Source: Leishmania mexicana MHOM/GT/2001/U1103
Lineage: Eukaryota; Euglenozoa; Kinetoplastea; Trypanosomatida; Trypanosomatidae
Length of the DNA stretch: 64,000 nt
Reading direction: 5' to 3'
NCBI RefSeq assembly: GCF_000234665.1
Contig: NC_018336.1
Coordinates: 120,001 to 184,000 of the forward strand
In this document: piece by piece, positions 1-9,724 of the stretch
Position numbering within the stretch: the stretch's first letter is position 1
Layout of the letters: each line of letters starts with the position of its first letter
The notes under the pieces: generated by a model
What the model was told of the DNA's origin: nothing
Databases searched by the model: none
The model's input: only the letters and a program-made list of their open reading frames with translations
Program-made: the position numbers and the translations under genes

Positions 1-1270
1 GAACGCAGCGGATGCGCATGGCGCCGTCGAGCTCCACCACCTTTTCGGCTTCGCCGCTATCACCGCTCCACGAGTACAGGCACTTGCCCATCCCGATCGC
101 GATGCAGTTGTTGGCGCCCCAGTCCAGCAACTGCGTCGCCTTGGATGGAAACTGCGGCGCATCCAGAACACGCTCGGGGGTGGTGTTGAAGACGCGGGTT
201 CCACAGACGCCCCGACTGCCGCTGCCGGATGTGTAGATCGTGCGAGAGCGCACGCGTGGCAACGCCGAGGAGAGACCCGCCCCGACGGATGTAGCGATGA
301 CCGTGCTCCCTACCCCTCTTGTGGTGCCATTGGCGGAGAGGGTGGCGAGACGAAGCGAGGCCTCTGTCGGACTGGCCACACCCAACGATCGCAGAGTCAC
401 CTCAGTGGAGGTGATGTCTGCAAACCGCAGCACCTCGCCGCCAAGTCCTCTGCGCGCAGAGCTGACTGGACCGTCCGTATTAGCCCGCCAACCACATCCA
501 CACTCCTCGTTGCTGAGGCTGGTGACGCCTCTTTCGTCTGACATGGCGGCGCTCGACTCACAAACACTCAGGTTCGACCCTGGCGTCGGAAGGGTCCGAG
601 CGTATGCGGTTGTGCCAGAACCGTCTGCGGGGCCGCCGTTCGTGGCTGTCATCACGCCACCGCGATGGCCGATGAGATGGTCCGCCAGCACATCGTTGTA
701 GAGCGACGTCATGTAAGAGGAGTCGTCCGACACCATGGACTCGGAGAAGCTGGTGAGGACGCTAGAGGGAGGTGTGGGGGCCGCCGTTGCGGCATACCCG
801 TTCGCATTGGTAGCGGTGGCGGAAGCTGCAGGAGCGGTTCCTGGAGTTGCGTGACGACCGGCGGGAGCTGCAGTGCCATAAGGGTTGCGACCATAGTCTC
901 GGCCGCCGCAGCAGCCCATACGGAGCGGTGAGCCCGTTGATGTCTGAGTCCCGCATGCCGTGGACGACATGAGGTTGAACGACGAAACCGTCATGTCAAT
1001 ACCCACCCGCTGGGGGATGTGACGCGAGAGCCGCTGTGGTGCGCTACGGCGGCCCTCCTCATCCTCGTCGTCCCCCTTGTCACTGCGGTACGGTGTCGAG
1101 AGCGGCTCTGCAGGAAAGGCCTCTCGCGACGCGCGGCGATGTTCGGTACGGGTGCTGCGGCGAGTCGATCGCCCCTCCGTCTTGAACAGCCTTGCCTCCC
1201 GCGAAAGCGCGGACGGTCGACCGCTGCTTTCGGGTGACTCGGAGTTGCGATCAAGCGTCCACTGCTGCAT
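1..1270 (-). CDS. CDC20: CDC20/Fizzy-type APC/C activator, N-terminal part (runs off the left edge)
   Basis: WD40 activators of the anaphase-promoting complex bind the APC/C through an N-terminal C-box and recruit substrates through the propeller. The frame from ATG 1270 is open to base 1 (423 codons) with no stop. Residues 82-88 read SRHIPQR, a good C-box (consensus DR[FY]IPxR). Around residues 187-196 is LYNDVLADHL, like the segment between C-box and propeller in this family. From about residue 360 the frame reads TPERVLDAPQ, then a stretch with LLDWGANN and AIGMGKCLYSW, the characteristic entry into the first blade. The roughly 360 residues before the propeller are rich in Ser, Thr, Gly and Ala, much longer than in human CDC20. 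A TAG lies in frame upstream at 1307-1309, so ATG 1270 is the first possible start. Most of the propeller and the C-terminal tail lie outside. CDH1 is the alternative, and the missing part would decide. Confidence 0.85.
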   Translation of the reverse strand, partial: MQQWTLDRNSESPESSGRPSALSREARLFKTEGRSTRRSTRTEHRRASREAFPAEPLSTPYRSDKGDDEDEEGRRSAPQRLSRHIPQRVGIDMTVSSFNLMSSTACGTQTSTGSPLRMGCCGGRDYGRNPYGTAAPAGRHATPGTAPAASATATNANGYAATAAPTPPSSVLTSFSESMVSDDSSYMTSLYNDVLADHLIGHRGGVMTATNGGPADGSGTTAYARTLPTPGSNLSVCESSAAMSDERGVTSLSNEECGCGWRANTDGPVSSARRGLGGEVLRFADITSTEVTLRSLGVASPTEASLRLATLSANGTTRGVGSTVIATSVGAGLSSALPRVRSRTIYTSGSGSRGVCGTRVFNTTPERVLDAPQFPSKATQLLDWGANNCIAIGMGKCLYSWSGDSGEAEKVVELDGAMRIRCV

Positions 1271-3227
1271 GGTCAACGCGCTTTCTTCTGCACGAGTGTT
1301 GGGTGTCTACGTCCGTCCAAAATCCTTCTACGTGCCAGTATAGACGGCAAAGGCAGTAATCCTCTCTCAGTGCACTGGGGAGCTGCGCCGACCACGGAAG
1401 GGGAAGGGAAGGTGCCCGATAGCGCGAGCGAACAAAGACCAGACGCGGTCGCAGCAGTGGCGGTGACGCTCTCTTCTGCGCTCTGTCTCGCGACGGCCGC
1501 GGCACTGGCGAGTGGTTAAGAGTACGTCGTCTACAAAAGTGGAAAGAAAAGACCAACAGAGGGAGGCGAGCGGCAGTCAGACACAAGACGAGCACGAAGA
1601 AAGGAACGGAAGTCTTCAGCGCAGATCTGCCCACGGACACCCACACGGGTAACTCTAAGGGAGCACGAGGGGGTGTGCGTGTGTGCTCAACTGTACGGCG
1701 GGTGTTGGAGAGCAGCGATGCAACGGGATGGGGAGAGGCGGCCGAGGGGGGTGGCGCGGAGGAATTACGAAGAAAAAGCCAGGGTGATCTAGTAAAGTCA
1801 ACGAGAAGCAAACACAAATGTGGTGAGGATGAGGAAGAGAGAGAAAACACGTTCGCGTTCTAAGCAACGGCAGAGTGTAAACACATATATATATATATAT
1901 ATGTACAGCGGTATGTGCGTGTGGGAGGGGGGTGCAAGCGGGAATGTCTACGTGCTCGATGATAGGGCGGTTTCGTCTGGTCCTTTGGTGCGCGTGCTTG
2001 CCTCCCACGCACCTTCCTCCGCTCCACTCTGCGAACCCCAAGGTGAGATGATGAGCGGGTACCAGTCGGATGCGGGTCCAAGTGCGTCGAGCGACACACG
2101 CAAACCACGTACACTGGCGACAGCGCGAAAGAAGAAAGGGCAAGTGAAAGAGGGAGGACGGGGTGCGCGCACTTGCTCCACCACACGCACAGTCGGCGGC
2201 ACGAGGAGCACCAACAACAAAGACGAGAGACTGTCCGAGGTGGAGTTGACAAGTGATGGTGAGGATGAAAGACTGACACCGAAAAAAATCTGAAGAGCTT
2301 TGAGCAAATCTCTGGAGCACCGACGAGGCGGAGAACAGCGTTGGGGTCTTGCGGCTGTGTGTAGGAGTATCTGCCGCGTTGTTTGTGTGCGTCTTTGCCG
2401 CTAGTCTCGCGTACGCCGATTATGAGTGGTGACTTGATAATGGTCGCCTTGTTTCTACTTCGTGCAGCTGTCAGCAGCGGAGAGGAAGGGAGAAAAGGGA
2501 GGGAGGGAGGGAGGGGGGAGGCGACGCAGACAATCAGGAAGCGATTCACCGTTGTGGACGATGCGGAGGACGAGATGTAAAAATGGTAAACAAGGGTGTT
2601 CTTCGTCAAAGTGAGGGAGCGACAGCAGAGGAGCATGTGCCGGGGCAACAATCCCCCTACTCGCCGTCACTGCAAGCATGCACACATGCGGGTCCACGTG
2701 CACATGTTGCCCGCCTGGCCAACGCCGGTGAGATGAGTCCAACGAGTTGTGGATGTTGGGCATTCACAGACACACTCCCAAGACGTTCGTGGGGTGTCCA
2801 ACGGCGAGGGCGTGTGTGCAGGAACGCTTTGCTTCCCTGCCTTTTCTTTTTCGTTTCTCGCACGGTGTTGAGTGCACGCATTCGTGTGTGCCCGTACTCG
2901 GGGGGGGAGCAGTGCGAGGTGTTGGCGGTGGTGGAGAATCAAAGGCCAGCACCTTTCCCAGACCTCACTTGATGTCTCCGCAGACACACATATATATGTG
3001 TGCGTATATGTACGTACGCGTAGAGAGACTTCCGCGTACCTTCAGGAGCTCTTGTATAAGACACATCACTAGACGAAGACGAGAGAAATCCCCCCAAAGG
3101 GGGGGGGGCAGCCGCTCGGGGCGTGCCATGGCACCGCCTGCATCTCCGCCTTCCCTGCTGGGCGCCGAAGCGCACTACGCCCAACATGGATACCCAGCCT
3201 CCAGCTCGGCCACGCACATCGGTGCAG
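1271..3227. other. Intergenic: CDC20 5'UTR and 3'UTR of the next gene upstream
   Basis: About 2 kb without a convincing gene. Open frames here show no recognisable domains and consist of low-complexity sequence. It holds an (AT)9 tract at 1885-1902, AT/GT-rich patches near 2990-3010, and purine-rich plus-strand runs that are pyrimidine tracts on the transcribed strand (for example near 2480-2520). Confidence 0.7.
1885..1902. repeat. (AT)9 microsatellite
   Basis: Nine uninterrupted AT units, flanked by C on the left and GTAC on the right. It lies in the intergenic region upstream of CDC20. Confidence 0.95.
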
Positions 3228-4541
3228 CTACGCTTGTAAAGGTACCTCAACCGGGTTGTACATGTCCGCTGGCTGAGATGAGGAAAGGTAGAGACCGAGA
3301 TGCCTTACAATGTCATACGCCAGGGTGCCCTCACCAAGCGCCTGACGCAGGAAAGGGAAGACTTTCCAGTAGTAGTCTGGCGGAATAAAAAAGCCTAGGC
3401 GGTGAAGCAGAACCATGGCCGGGACATCCCCCGTCAGCATGGCCACCATACCAGGTTTCGCAGACTGTGTGATGATGTTCTTGGCCGGCCTCACCGGCCG
3501 CGCGTCGCGGAAGGCAAAAAAGTATACGAACTGCTCAAACTGTGTGCGACGCTTTTTCCAGTGCTTCGACAGGTCCGTGATGACGCGGGTTTTGTTGTCT
3601 CGAATGGCGTCGAACTTCAGCATGGCGTTGAGCGCCGCCCAGTCCTCGTGCGCCGTGACGGGCGGCAGCGGGAGGTGGTACCCCTCGCCACACAGGTACT
3701 CCTCGACGAGATGCACCACACGAGGGCTCTGCTCCGCCAGCATGCGCAAGCGCAAGGAGCTTTGTTTGGCATCAAACACCAGCGCCAGCCGCAGCAGTGA
3801 CTCCACAACCAGCGTCGGCTGCATGAGAGCCGCTCCCAGCTTGGTCGACATAAAGTACCGACTTGTTCGCTGAAGGATGTGCTGAATCGCAGTGCAGGAA
3901 TGGGGCCCACCCTGAGCGCAGATAGGGCAGGTGTACAGGCGCGCCTGCGCCTCGTCGTCGAGGTCCTCGGTGCGAGCGACGCTGGTGGGCGGCGATGAGG
4001 CAGGTCGGCTTGCATACGATCGATGCTCGACAAGCCGCATCGCAGCGTCCACGTTAACGTATTCCATCGCGAATGGCAGCCCAAGCAGCGGCACAAAGCT
4101 CTCCGGAATCTTCAGGAACGGTGGATGATCCACGATGCGGCCTCTCATGACTTGCTCGATGGCCGCAGGGCGTAAGGACAAGAGCTGCTGCTTCGAGTAG
4201 CGGAGAATGGGGGCTCCTTGGTGGGGTGGCGACGGTGATATCTCTACCGGCTCCACCGCGTTCGCCGTCGGAGGAGAATTTGATGAGGATAGGGCGTGCG
4301 CCGGGGAGATGGTTGAGGAGGTGGCGGCAGACTGCTTCGGATGGTGGACTGCGTTGTCCTTTGAGCGGCGCAGCCGCTCTGCTGCGGTCATCGGGGCCGC
4401 GGTCACTGGAGTGGCTTGACAGCGGCTCCCTTCTGGACTCTGAGAGGACAGAGGTGGGGTTACAGACGGTGCAGGCTTTCGCCGTGCGAGCGCGCTGGCA
4501 ATCACCGCTGACGGCACATACGCAGTGGCGCTCGGATTCAT
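3228..4541 (-). CDS. Conserved hypothetical protein, candidate eIF4E-interacting protein
   Basis: A 437-aa protein. The first ATG is at 4541; the frame runs only five codons further upstream to a GTG. Residues 1-110 are low complexity (Pro, Ser, Ala). Residues 115-121 are YSKQQLL, matching the Y-x4-L-hydrophobic eIF4E-binding consensus; the surrounding RYSKQQLLSLRP resembles the site in metazoan 4E-T. Residues 205-216 hold a short CxxC...HxC cluster (C205, C208, H214, C216) that could bind zinc. The rest (220-437) looks like a folded, mainly helical domain that I do not recognise. Trypanosomatids have several eIF4E isoforms with non-orthologous partner proteins. The eIF4E role here is inferred from one short motif; the protein itself looks genuine. 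Confidence 0.75.
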   Translation of the reverse strand: MNPSATAYVPSAVIASALARRKPAPSVTPPLSSQSPEGSRCQATPVTAAPMTAAERLRRSKDNAVHHPKQSAATSSTISPAHALSSSNSPPTANAVEPVEISPSPPHQGAPILRYSKQQLLSLRPAAIEQVMRGRIVDHPPFLKIPESFVPLLGLPFAMEYVNVDAAMRLVEHRSYASRPASSPPTSVARTEDLDDEAQARLYTCPICAQGGPHSCTAIQHILQRTSRYFMSTKLGAALMQPTLVVESLLRLALVFDAKQSSLRLRMLAEQSPRVVHLVEEYLCGEGYHLPLPPVTAHEDWAALNAMLKFDAIRDNKTRVITDLSKHWKKRRTQFEQFVYFFAFRDARPVRPAKNIITQSAKPGMVAMLTGDVPAMVLLHRLGFFIPPDYYWKVFPFLRQALGEGTLAYDIVRHLGLYLSSSQPADMYNPVEVPLQA

Positions 4542-5853
4542 TGGCAGAGGCTGCACGCGCGCGTCACCGTGGAAAGCGTTGGATTTCGCTGCTCAGCGTG
4601 CGGGAGGACATACAAGTGCGTGAGCAGCTGAGCCTACATGCGCCAACTGCCTCGCTGCGTGCACAGGAGTGAAGTCACCAGGCAGCGTGACTGCCCACGG
4701 GGAAGACGGCGATGGGCAAGGGGAAGCAGATACGGAGCGAAAGGGAAGTGAAAGAGAGAAAGCCGCATCAGCGCGCGGGGGTGGGGGGAAGATGGGAGGT
4801 TCGACGGCAGCCAAGTGCTGCGAGGAAACATCCGAGTGACATGCTGCCGTCACTCCGTTGTTCCACTCCGCTTCTGAGAGCAGCATCCCGGGCGAGGGGG
4901 AGAAGCGGTTTCCCCTGGCGGTCGCACACGAAAACTTTCTTTTTCTTCCCCAGCGTGTGCTCGCTCTCTGCCATCCAACACGAGTCCCAGCTCCACACCG
5001 CCCCAGCACGTCACAGGCCCCATCCCGCCCAGCGAAGCAGCGGCGCACACGCGGTACAGCAATGCGTCCACACAGTCATCTCAGCACCGCCTCCGCCTCA
5101 AGCCCTCAGCACCACCACGGTGGCCTCGCAGGTCGCTCAGACGCAACGTCGTCCACGGCCTGCCATCCGACACCAGCAGCGACACATCGCTCCCACCCCT
5201 CCCCACGTCGCAGGCACCTGGCCCTGTCACCACCAGGGGTGGCGCGGCAGTTGGCAGGGATAGCTGGGGGGTTGCGTCGCTTCCATCCAGGGAGAGAGTC
5301 GGTGTGCGTGCACTGGGCCCTGAGCTGCCACGCAGCGAGAGGTGTGCCCCCCCCAATCCCCACACACACACCATGAGGGACACGCTCACAAGCAGTAACG
5401 TCATAAATGCAAACGGGAAAGCGTGTGAAACTCTGCGAATTCGCGCCCACACATCCACACACACACACACGTGCGCAGCCACTTCGAGCGTGGGTGGGAT
5501 ATCGATGATGATGTCTGCACGTCTACCTGACGCAGCGCGCACTTCCACATGTTGTAAGTGGTAAACGCAACCAAGAAAACAGGAAAACGAAACGGCAAGA
5601 AAATCGAGTGGGCCGTCTGCGGCGAAATACCGGCAGCAGTCTAGAAAGAGGCAGAGACGGAGGAGGGGGAAGGGGAGGGGGATTCTTGCTGGCCGCGCTG
5701 CACACCCGTTCGACAAGAGAAAGAAGAGCACACTCGGACTTGACATCTTGGCACACACGTCGGCTTCAGTGCTGCTCGTCTCTTGCCCTCCTCCGCCCCT
5801 TTCACCTCCGCCTCCACCTCACCGGCCCCCCACCCCTACAGCTATCCTCAGTT
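4542..5853. other. Intergenic, contains a SIDER2-like element
   Basis: Noncoding stretch whose main content is the repeat at 4948-5343. The rest is short purine/pyrimidine-rich tracts and CA runs (5451-5470). It is the 3'UTR side of the 369-aa gene upstream in transcription and the 5' side of the eIF4E-partner candidate. Confidence 0.7.
4948..5343 (-). repeat. SIDER2-like short retroposon, copy 1
   Basis: About 395 bp, nearly identical to copies at 16853, 29482 and 56368, all in the same orientation as the genes. Read on the minus strand it ends with ACACGCTGGGG followed by an A-rich tail (AAGAAAAAGAAAG), like the 3' end of a non-LTR retroposon. The opposite end carries GCGTGGCAGCTCAGGGCCC, which I recognise as typical of Leishmania SIDER2. 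SIDERs are truncated, degenerate relatives of ingi/L1Tc elements found mostly in 3'UTRs, where SIDER2 has been linked to mRNA decay. The family name is from memory; the repetition is directly visible. Confidence 0.85.
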
Positions 5854-6963
5854 TCACTCGTGCACGTGTGGCGGGTTGACCGTGTCTGGCAAAAAAACAC
5901 GCTTCTTCACCCACGGAGGGCGAAACGTGTACAGGACGTACCCGTCGTCGGTCAGCACGTCCCAGCCTTCCTCCACCTTGGAGAGGCTGAACTCGCGAAC
6001 AGCGTCGTTGTTCTTGAGGCAAGCGTTCATGTACTGCAGTAGCTCCGTCACCTGCTTCTTCGAGAGTTTCTCGAGGGAAAAGTACACTGCGACGAGGTCC
6101 TCCGCGGTGGAGACCACCACCGGCGCCGCCACCCGCCAGTCGGGAGCGATGGAGCGATAAAGCATCTTCACGCAGTCGCCCAGCATGAAGCGAGTAGGCA
6201 CGTCCAGCCCGCCGCTCCCTGAGGGCACAAATGGCTTGCCGAGGCGCTTGCTTTCACTCAGGAATCGCTCCTGGCGGCGAGCCTCGGCCGCTGCCTCGTA
6301 GGGGTCGCTTGGGGTGGTCCCCTCACTGCAGGCCTTTGCGAGTGATCGGCACCGCTGCTTTTGCGATCGACTACGACGCTGCGGTGCACTACTCGGCAAC
6401 GCGGCCTGTGGCGGTGATGCAGTCGCAGCACCGACAGAAGAGGATGCTGAGGGAAAGGCGGTGCGTCGTGCCGATGAGCCGCGAGCGACAGAGTCGTGCG
6501 TAAGGGTGCAAGCGCCGAGGACACCGTCGTGGCTTCGCTGCCGCAGGGCGTAGATCTCCTCCAGCTCCGGGCTTGAACGCGGAACGTTTCGGTTGGCACT
6601 GCCAAGACGGCTCGCAGTTTGCCCACCAGAGCCGCTTTTGACCAACATGCTGCGGCCGCGCTGCATGACCCTGTGCGGTGAGCGCTGGTTCCGCGACGAC
6701 ATCTGCTGTTGGTATGGATTCGGGCACCTCGTCTTCGACGGGGGGCTCGCTGTCAGCTGAGGCAAGGTCGACGTGACTGCGAGGTCGTCGTAAGGTACCG
6801 CCAAACCGCTTGCCTGCGAGAGCGTCACAAAGTGCTGCTCCCTGCGCCTCTGCAGCTCTACCTGAAGGGCGTGGTAGCGTGTGAGCAAGTCATGGGGAAC
6901 GTATTCACTGTCGTAGTAGTCCTTCACTGTAGCATATCCAGGCACATCGCGAATGGCGCTCAT
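5854..6963 (-). CDS. Conserved hypothetical protein (369 aa)
   Basis: The first ATG is at 6963; the open frame further upstream begins with GTG at 7080 and contains no other ATG. The start MSAIRDVPGY is followed by a compact segment (about residues 10-50) with acidic and aromatic residues, then a Ser/Arg-rich middle (about 95-245) of low complexity. The conserved-looking C-terminal 110 residues begin near RFMLGDCVKMLYRSI and finish with a Trp/Pro-containing segment and PPHVHE. No domain is recognised, and there is no signal peptide or membrane segment. A SIDER2-like element lies about 500 bp past its stop, in its probable 3'UTR. Confidence 0.75.
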   Translation of the reverse strand: MSAIRDVPGYATVKDYYDSEYVPHDLLTRYHALQVELQRRREQHFVTLSQASGLAVPYDDLAVTSTLPQLTASPPSKTRCPNPYQQQMSSRNQRSPHRVMQRGRSMLVKSGSGGQTASRLGSANRNVPRSSPELEEIYALRQRSHDGVLGACTLTHDSVARGSSARRTAFPSASSSVGAATASPPQAALPSSAPQRRSRSQKQRCRSLAKACSEGTTPSDPYEAAAEARRQERFLSESKRLGKPFVPSGSGGLDVPTRFMLGDCVKMLYRSIAPDWRVAAPVVVSTAEDLVAVYFSLEKLSKKQVTELLQYMNACLKNNDAVREFSLSKVEEGWDVLTDDGYVLYTFRPPWVKKRVFLPDTVNPPHVHE

Positions 6964-7904
6964 GGTGGAAGAGCAAACGGCAAAGAGCTGATGCGATGCC
7001 GCTATGCAGTGAAAGCAACATTCACGGCACAATGCGCACACAGAAAAGGCTCCGAGTGATGAGCTGTTCGTCTCGTACACAACCTCCTGCCAAGTGTCAG
7101 GCCGTGGGTGGGTGGGGGTGTGGGGGTGTTAGGAGAGGAGGCAGGGGCAAGGAAAGAAAGGGTAGCGGAATGCAGAGAAACGAGCCCGGGGGAAGACGCG
7201 GCGCCGCACGCGGAGCTCCTTGTCACTCATGCAGCTGTTAGCATCGGTATTCCATCAGCCATGTGTGCCGCACCCTCAGCTGGGGAAGAGGGGGGTGTCT
7301 GTTCCCACTCTTCCGCACATTCGTTTGAGAGCGTTGGCGTAAGTGTTGCACGAGGAGAGTACACGGAGGCCTGCGTGACATCCCAGCAGGTGCACCGGTG
7401 CACCCGGGTCCGTGGACGCGGAGGTGTGTGTGTGTGCCCACCAAACAGCGCCAATAGCGAGAGCACGAGCCAAGGAGTGAAACCTACACCAAAAGGCAAG
7501 AAATAAAGCTGAGAAACCACACACACACACACCGAAGAGGCCGACCACAGGGGGGAGTCTATCGCGGCGTTCCCACGTAATTCACCACCCCTGCCATTAC
7601 ACGGACACGTGCAGAGTGGGCAGACGCAGAAAACCTTCCTGCACCTTCCTCTCGCAAAGTGCGGCGGCAGCGGGAGAGATGGGGAGGGGGAGTCCCCGTG
7701 TATTCGACGAATGTCCATCACCGCGGGTTGCGATTCTCTTCCCCACACACACGTTTCCTACGGCAATCGCCTCCTCCCGCATAGCAACAATGACTCTTGA
7801 TCAGTGGTCACCCAAGAGCAAAAAGAAGGGGCAGAGTCACGTAAAGCGAGCGAGCCACGGAGACAACACCCGACATCAGAGAGTGTGAGAAGACGCACTG
7901 CTGT
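6964..7904. other. Intergenic region
   Basis: About 0.9 kb with GT-rich runs (7100-7130, 7420-7440) and a CA tract near 7519-7533. I see no gene or structured element. Confidence 0.7.
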
Positions 7905-9125
7905 CTACTCGCGGGTCTCACTGTCAGCCCTGTTAAAAGAGTCACCAGATGCCTTCGCTGCATCGGTGAGCGGCTTGCCCGACAGCAGCGCCTCCCGCTC
8001 CACCGAGAAGGCGGTCGCAAAGTGCACGAAATACTCAAACATTTCCGAGAAGGTGTGCCCCTCGCGTGCCTCGATGTCGTTGTGCCCGCAACCCGCAAAC
8101 CACTTGTGAAAGGCCCCAATGCTGACGTTGGCAGCGGTCACGTCGAGATGCTCCTCCGCCATCTGCCGCACCGCCTCGGGCAGGCCATCATAGGCGCGGC
8201 GATAGAGATCGAACACACTGACTGGCTCTCCATCAAGGGGTGGGTGGGCGGTGACGAGCAGCTCGTCAGCAACGCTGATAGCCGCGGATGCCGTCGTAGT
8301 GTTTGTTGGCCCTGTTGAGGCACCTCCGAGCGTACATGAGCGGTTTGCCTGCTTTGCCCGCGTCGCCTCACGCCTCTTCAAGAGTCGTTTCAACGCGTTG
8401 GTGCGGCGTGCTACGATGTCATCGAGCAACTCGCTCGAGCAATGGTGCGGGACGACGTTGTCGCGGGTCCCGTGCATCACCAACACTGGGCACTCCATGA
8501 TGTGCTCGATGCGGCGGTAGTTAGGAAACAAGTCAACGCACCAGCACAAGTACGGAAGACAACAAGACGAGACGACGCGGAGGCAGGAGGTAAAGGTCGA
8601 TATAAGCACTAGGCCCCCCACCTTCTCGTGATGCTTCTCAGCGAGGTAGCAGGCCGGACCACCTCCGACGGAGCGGCCAACAATAATAATGCGGTGAGCG
8701 AGGTAGCCGAGAGAGAGGAGGTGGGCGTACATGTGATCGGCGTCGCTGTAGACGCTCTTCTCCGTCACCTCCGCCGGCGTCGCAGCGTCAGGAAAGCCGG
8801 AAAAACCGTAGCCGCAGTAGTCGTACACCACCACCGCTACTCTAAAGACGCAGGCCATAGACTGCGCGTAGCTGAAGGCGCCGCCGAGGTCCTCGGCGTT
8901 GCCGTGGTGGAAGAGCAAGACCATGGAGGAATTCACGACCTGTTCGAGGTTGTCCTTCGTCACGAGATCGCCTTTAGAGTCGAAGTGGAAGTACGCAATT
9001 CTCTCGCCGCTGCTCTTGCTCGTAAAGTGCATGTGTCGCTTGCGTTGCAGCAGCTGCACCCGCTGCAGGCTGCTCGGGTTCCGTGGGGGAACAAAAACGA
9101 TGCGGTTCACGAACGACTGTAACAT
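7905..9125 (-). CDS. ABHD17-like alpha/beta hydrolase (serine hydrolase)
   Basis: A 406-aa alpha/beta hydrolase. Members of the ABHD17 (FAM108) group are membrane-associated serine hydrolases that depalmitoylate proteins. The start LQSFVNRIVFVPP is followed by LLFHHGNAED (70-79) with the HGN oxyanion motif, then DYCGYGFSG (102-110). The nucleophile elbow is GRSVGG with S152. The acid is D222 in HGTRDNVVP and the base is H348 in GCGHND, so the catalytic triad is complete. An insertion of about 90 residues (245-335, Ala/Thr-rich plus helices) lies between acid and His. ATG 9125 is the first ATG in the frame; a pyrimidine tract and AG lie just upstream. Human ABHD17 proteins carry an N-terminal Cys cluster for palmitoylation that is absent here, so membrane attachment may differ. 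Substrate is unknown. Confidence 0.88.
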   Translation of the reverse strand: MLQSFVNRIVFVPPRNPSSLQRVQLLQRKRHMHFTSKSSGERIAYFHFDSKGDLVTKDNLEQVVNSSMVLLFHHGNAEDLGGAFSYAQSMACVFRVAVVVYDYCGYGFSGFPDAATPAEVTEKSVYSDADHMYAHLLSLGYLAHRIIIVGRSVGGGPACYLAEKHHEKVGGLVLISTFTSCLRVVSSCCLPYLCWCVDLFPNYRRIEHIMECPVLVMHGTRDNVVPHHCSSELLDDIVARRTNALKRLLKRREATRAKQANRSCTLGGASTGPTNTTTASAAISVADELLVTAHPPLDGEPVSVFDLYRRAYDGLPEAVRQMAEEHLDVTAANVSIGAFHKWFAGCGHNDIEAREGHTFSEMFEYFVHFATAFSVEREALLSGKPLTDAAKASGDSFNRADSETRE

Positions 9126-9171
9126 CGTGAATGGAAAGACAAGAGAGAGCACGCCGTGCAGGCTAGAGAAT

Positions 9172-9240
9172 CTGCGAGAGGGCGGATGGGGAGGAGGGAC
9201 AGCCGGCACCGCGAGAAGGTGGAGAAGAAGCAGGAACTCG
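9172..9240 (-). promoter_or_regulatory. Inferred spliced-leader acceptor of the ABHD17-like gene
   Basis: On the minus strand a long C/T-rich tract is followed by the first AG at about 9173-9172 (CTCGCAG). This leaves a 5'UTR of about 46 nt to ATG 9125. Inferred from trypanosomatid splicing rules. Confidence 0.55.
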
Positions 9241-9703
9241 GAGACAAGATAAAGGAACGGGCACAAGCAACGGAAGAAAAGAAAATGGTCGACGTCGATG
9301 GAAGGGAAGGTGCGAGCGTCAAAGCGGGCGCACTGGGGCGAGCTGACGCACAATGGCACCTGGCTGTCCTGTAGCGGAACAGCCCAGCGTCAGTGGAGGA
9401 CGAAGCGACGGCAGCTAACGAGCGAGAGCACACTCGAATGGCAGCAAACGACTGACAAGGCGCAAAACAGCAATGATCCAAGGGAAAAGCGGTGTGCGTG
9501 TAGACGGGAAAGGGAGGGGGGAAGGAGAGGCGGAGGCGGAGGCGCTGGGTGTGTCGCTTGCTCGCTCTCTCACCGTGCTCATGCTATGTGTGCGTGTGGC
9601 AAGGCAGTGTTGGTGTGTGAGAGGTTAGCACAGGAAAAGCCAGAAAAGGAGACACATCAGCGTGCCTCCCTTCCAACGACGAGGATAGCACCGCTGAGCG
9701 CGT

Positions 9704-9724
9704 ACACACACACACACACACACA
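9704..9724. repeat. (AC)n microsatellite
   Basis: About ten CA/AC units without interruption, within the MSH2 3' region. Confidence 0.9.

Noticed and set aside
5451..5470. Possible telomeric or CRISPR-like repeats among the many CA/GT tracts
   Set aside because: They are simple dinucleotide microsatellites without spacers or the TTAGGG unit.
7905..9359. Longer version of the ABHD17-like protein with a hydrophobic N-terminus that mimics a signal peptide
   Set aside because: The extension begins with GTG, has no ATG before 9125, and is the translation of the pyrimidine tract and splice region.
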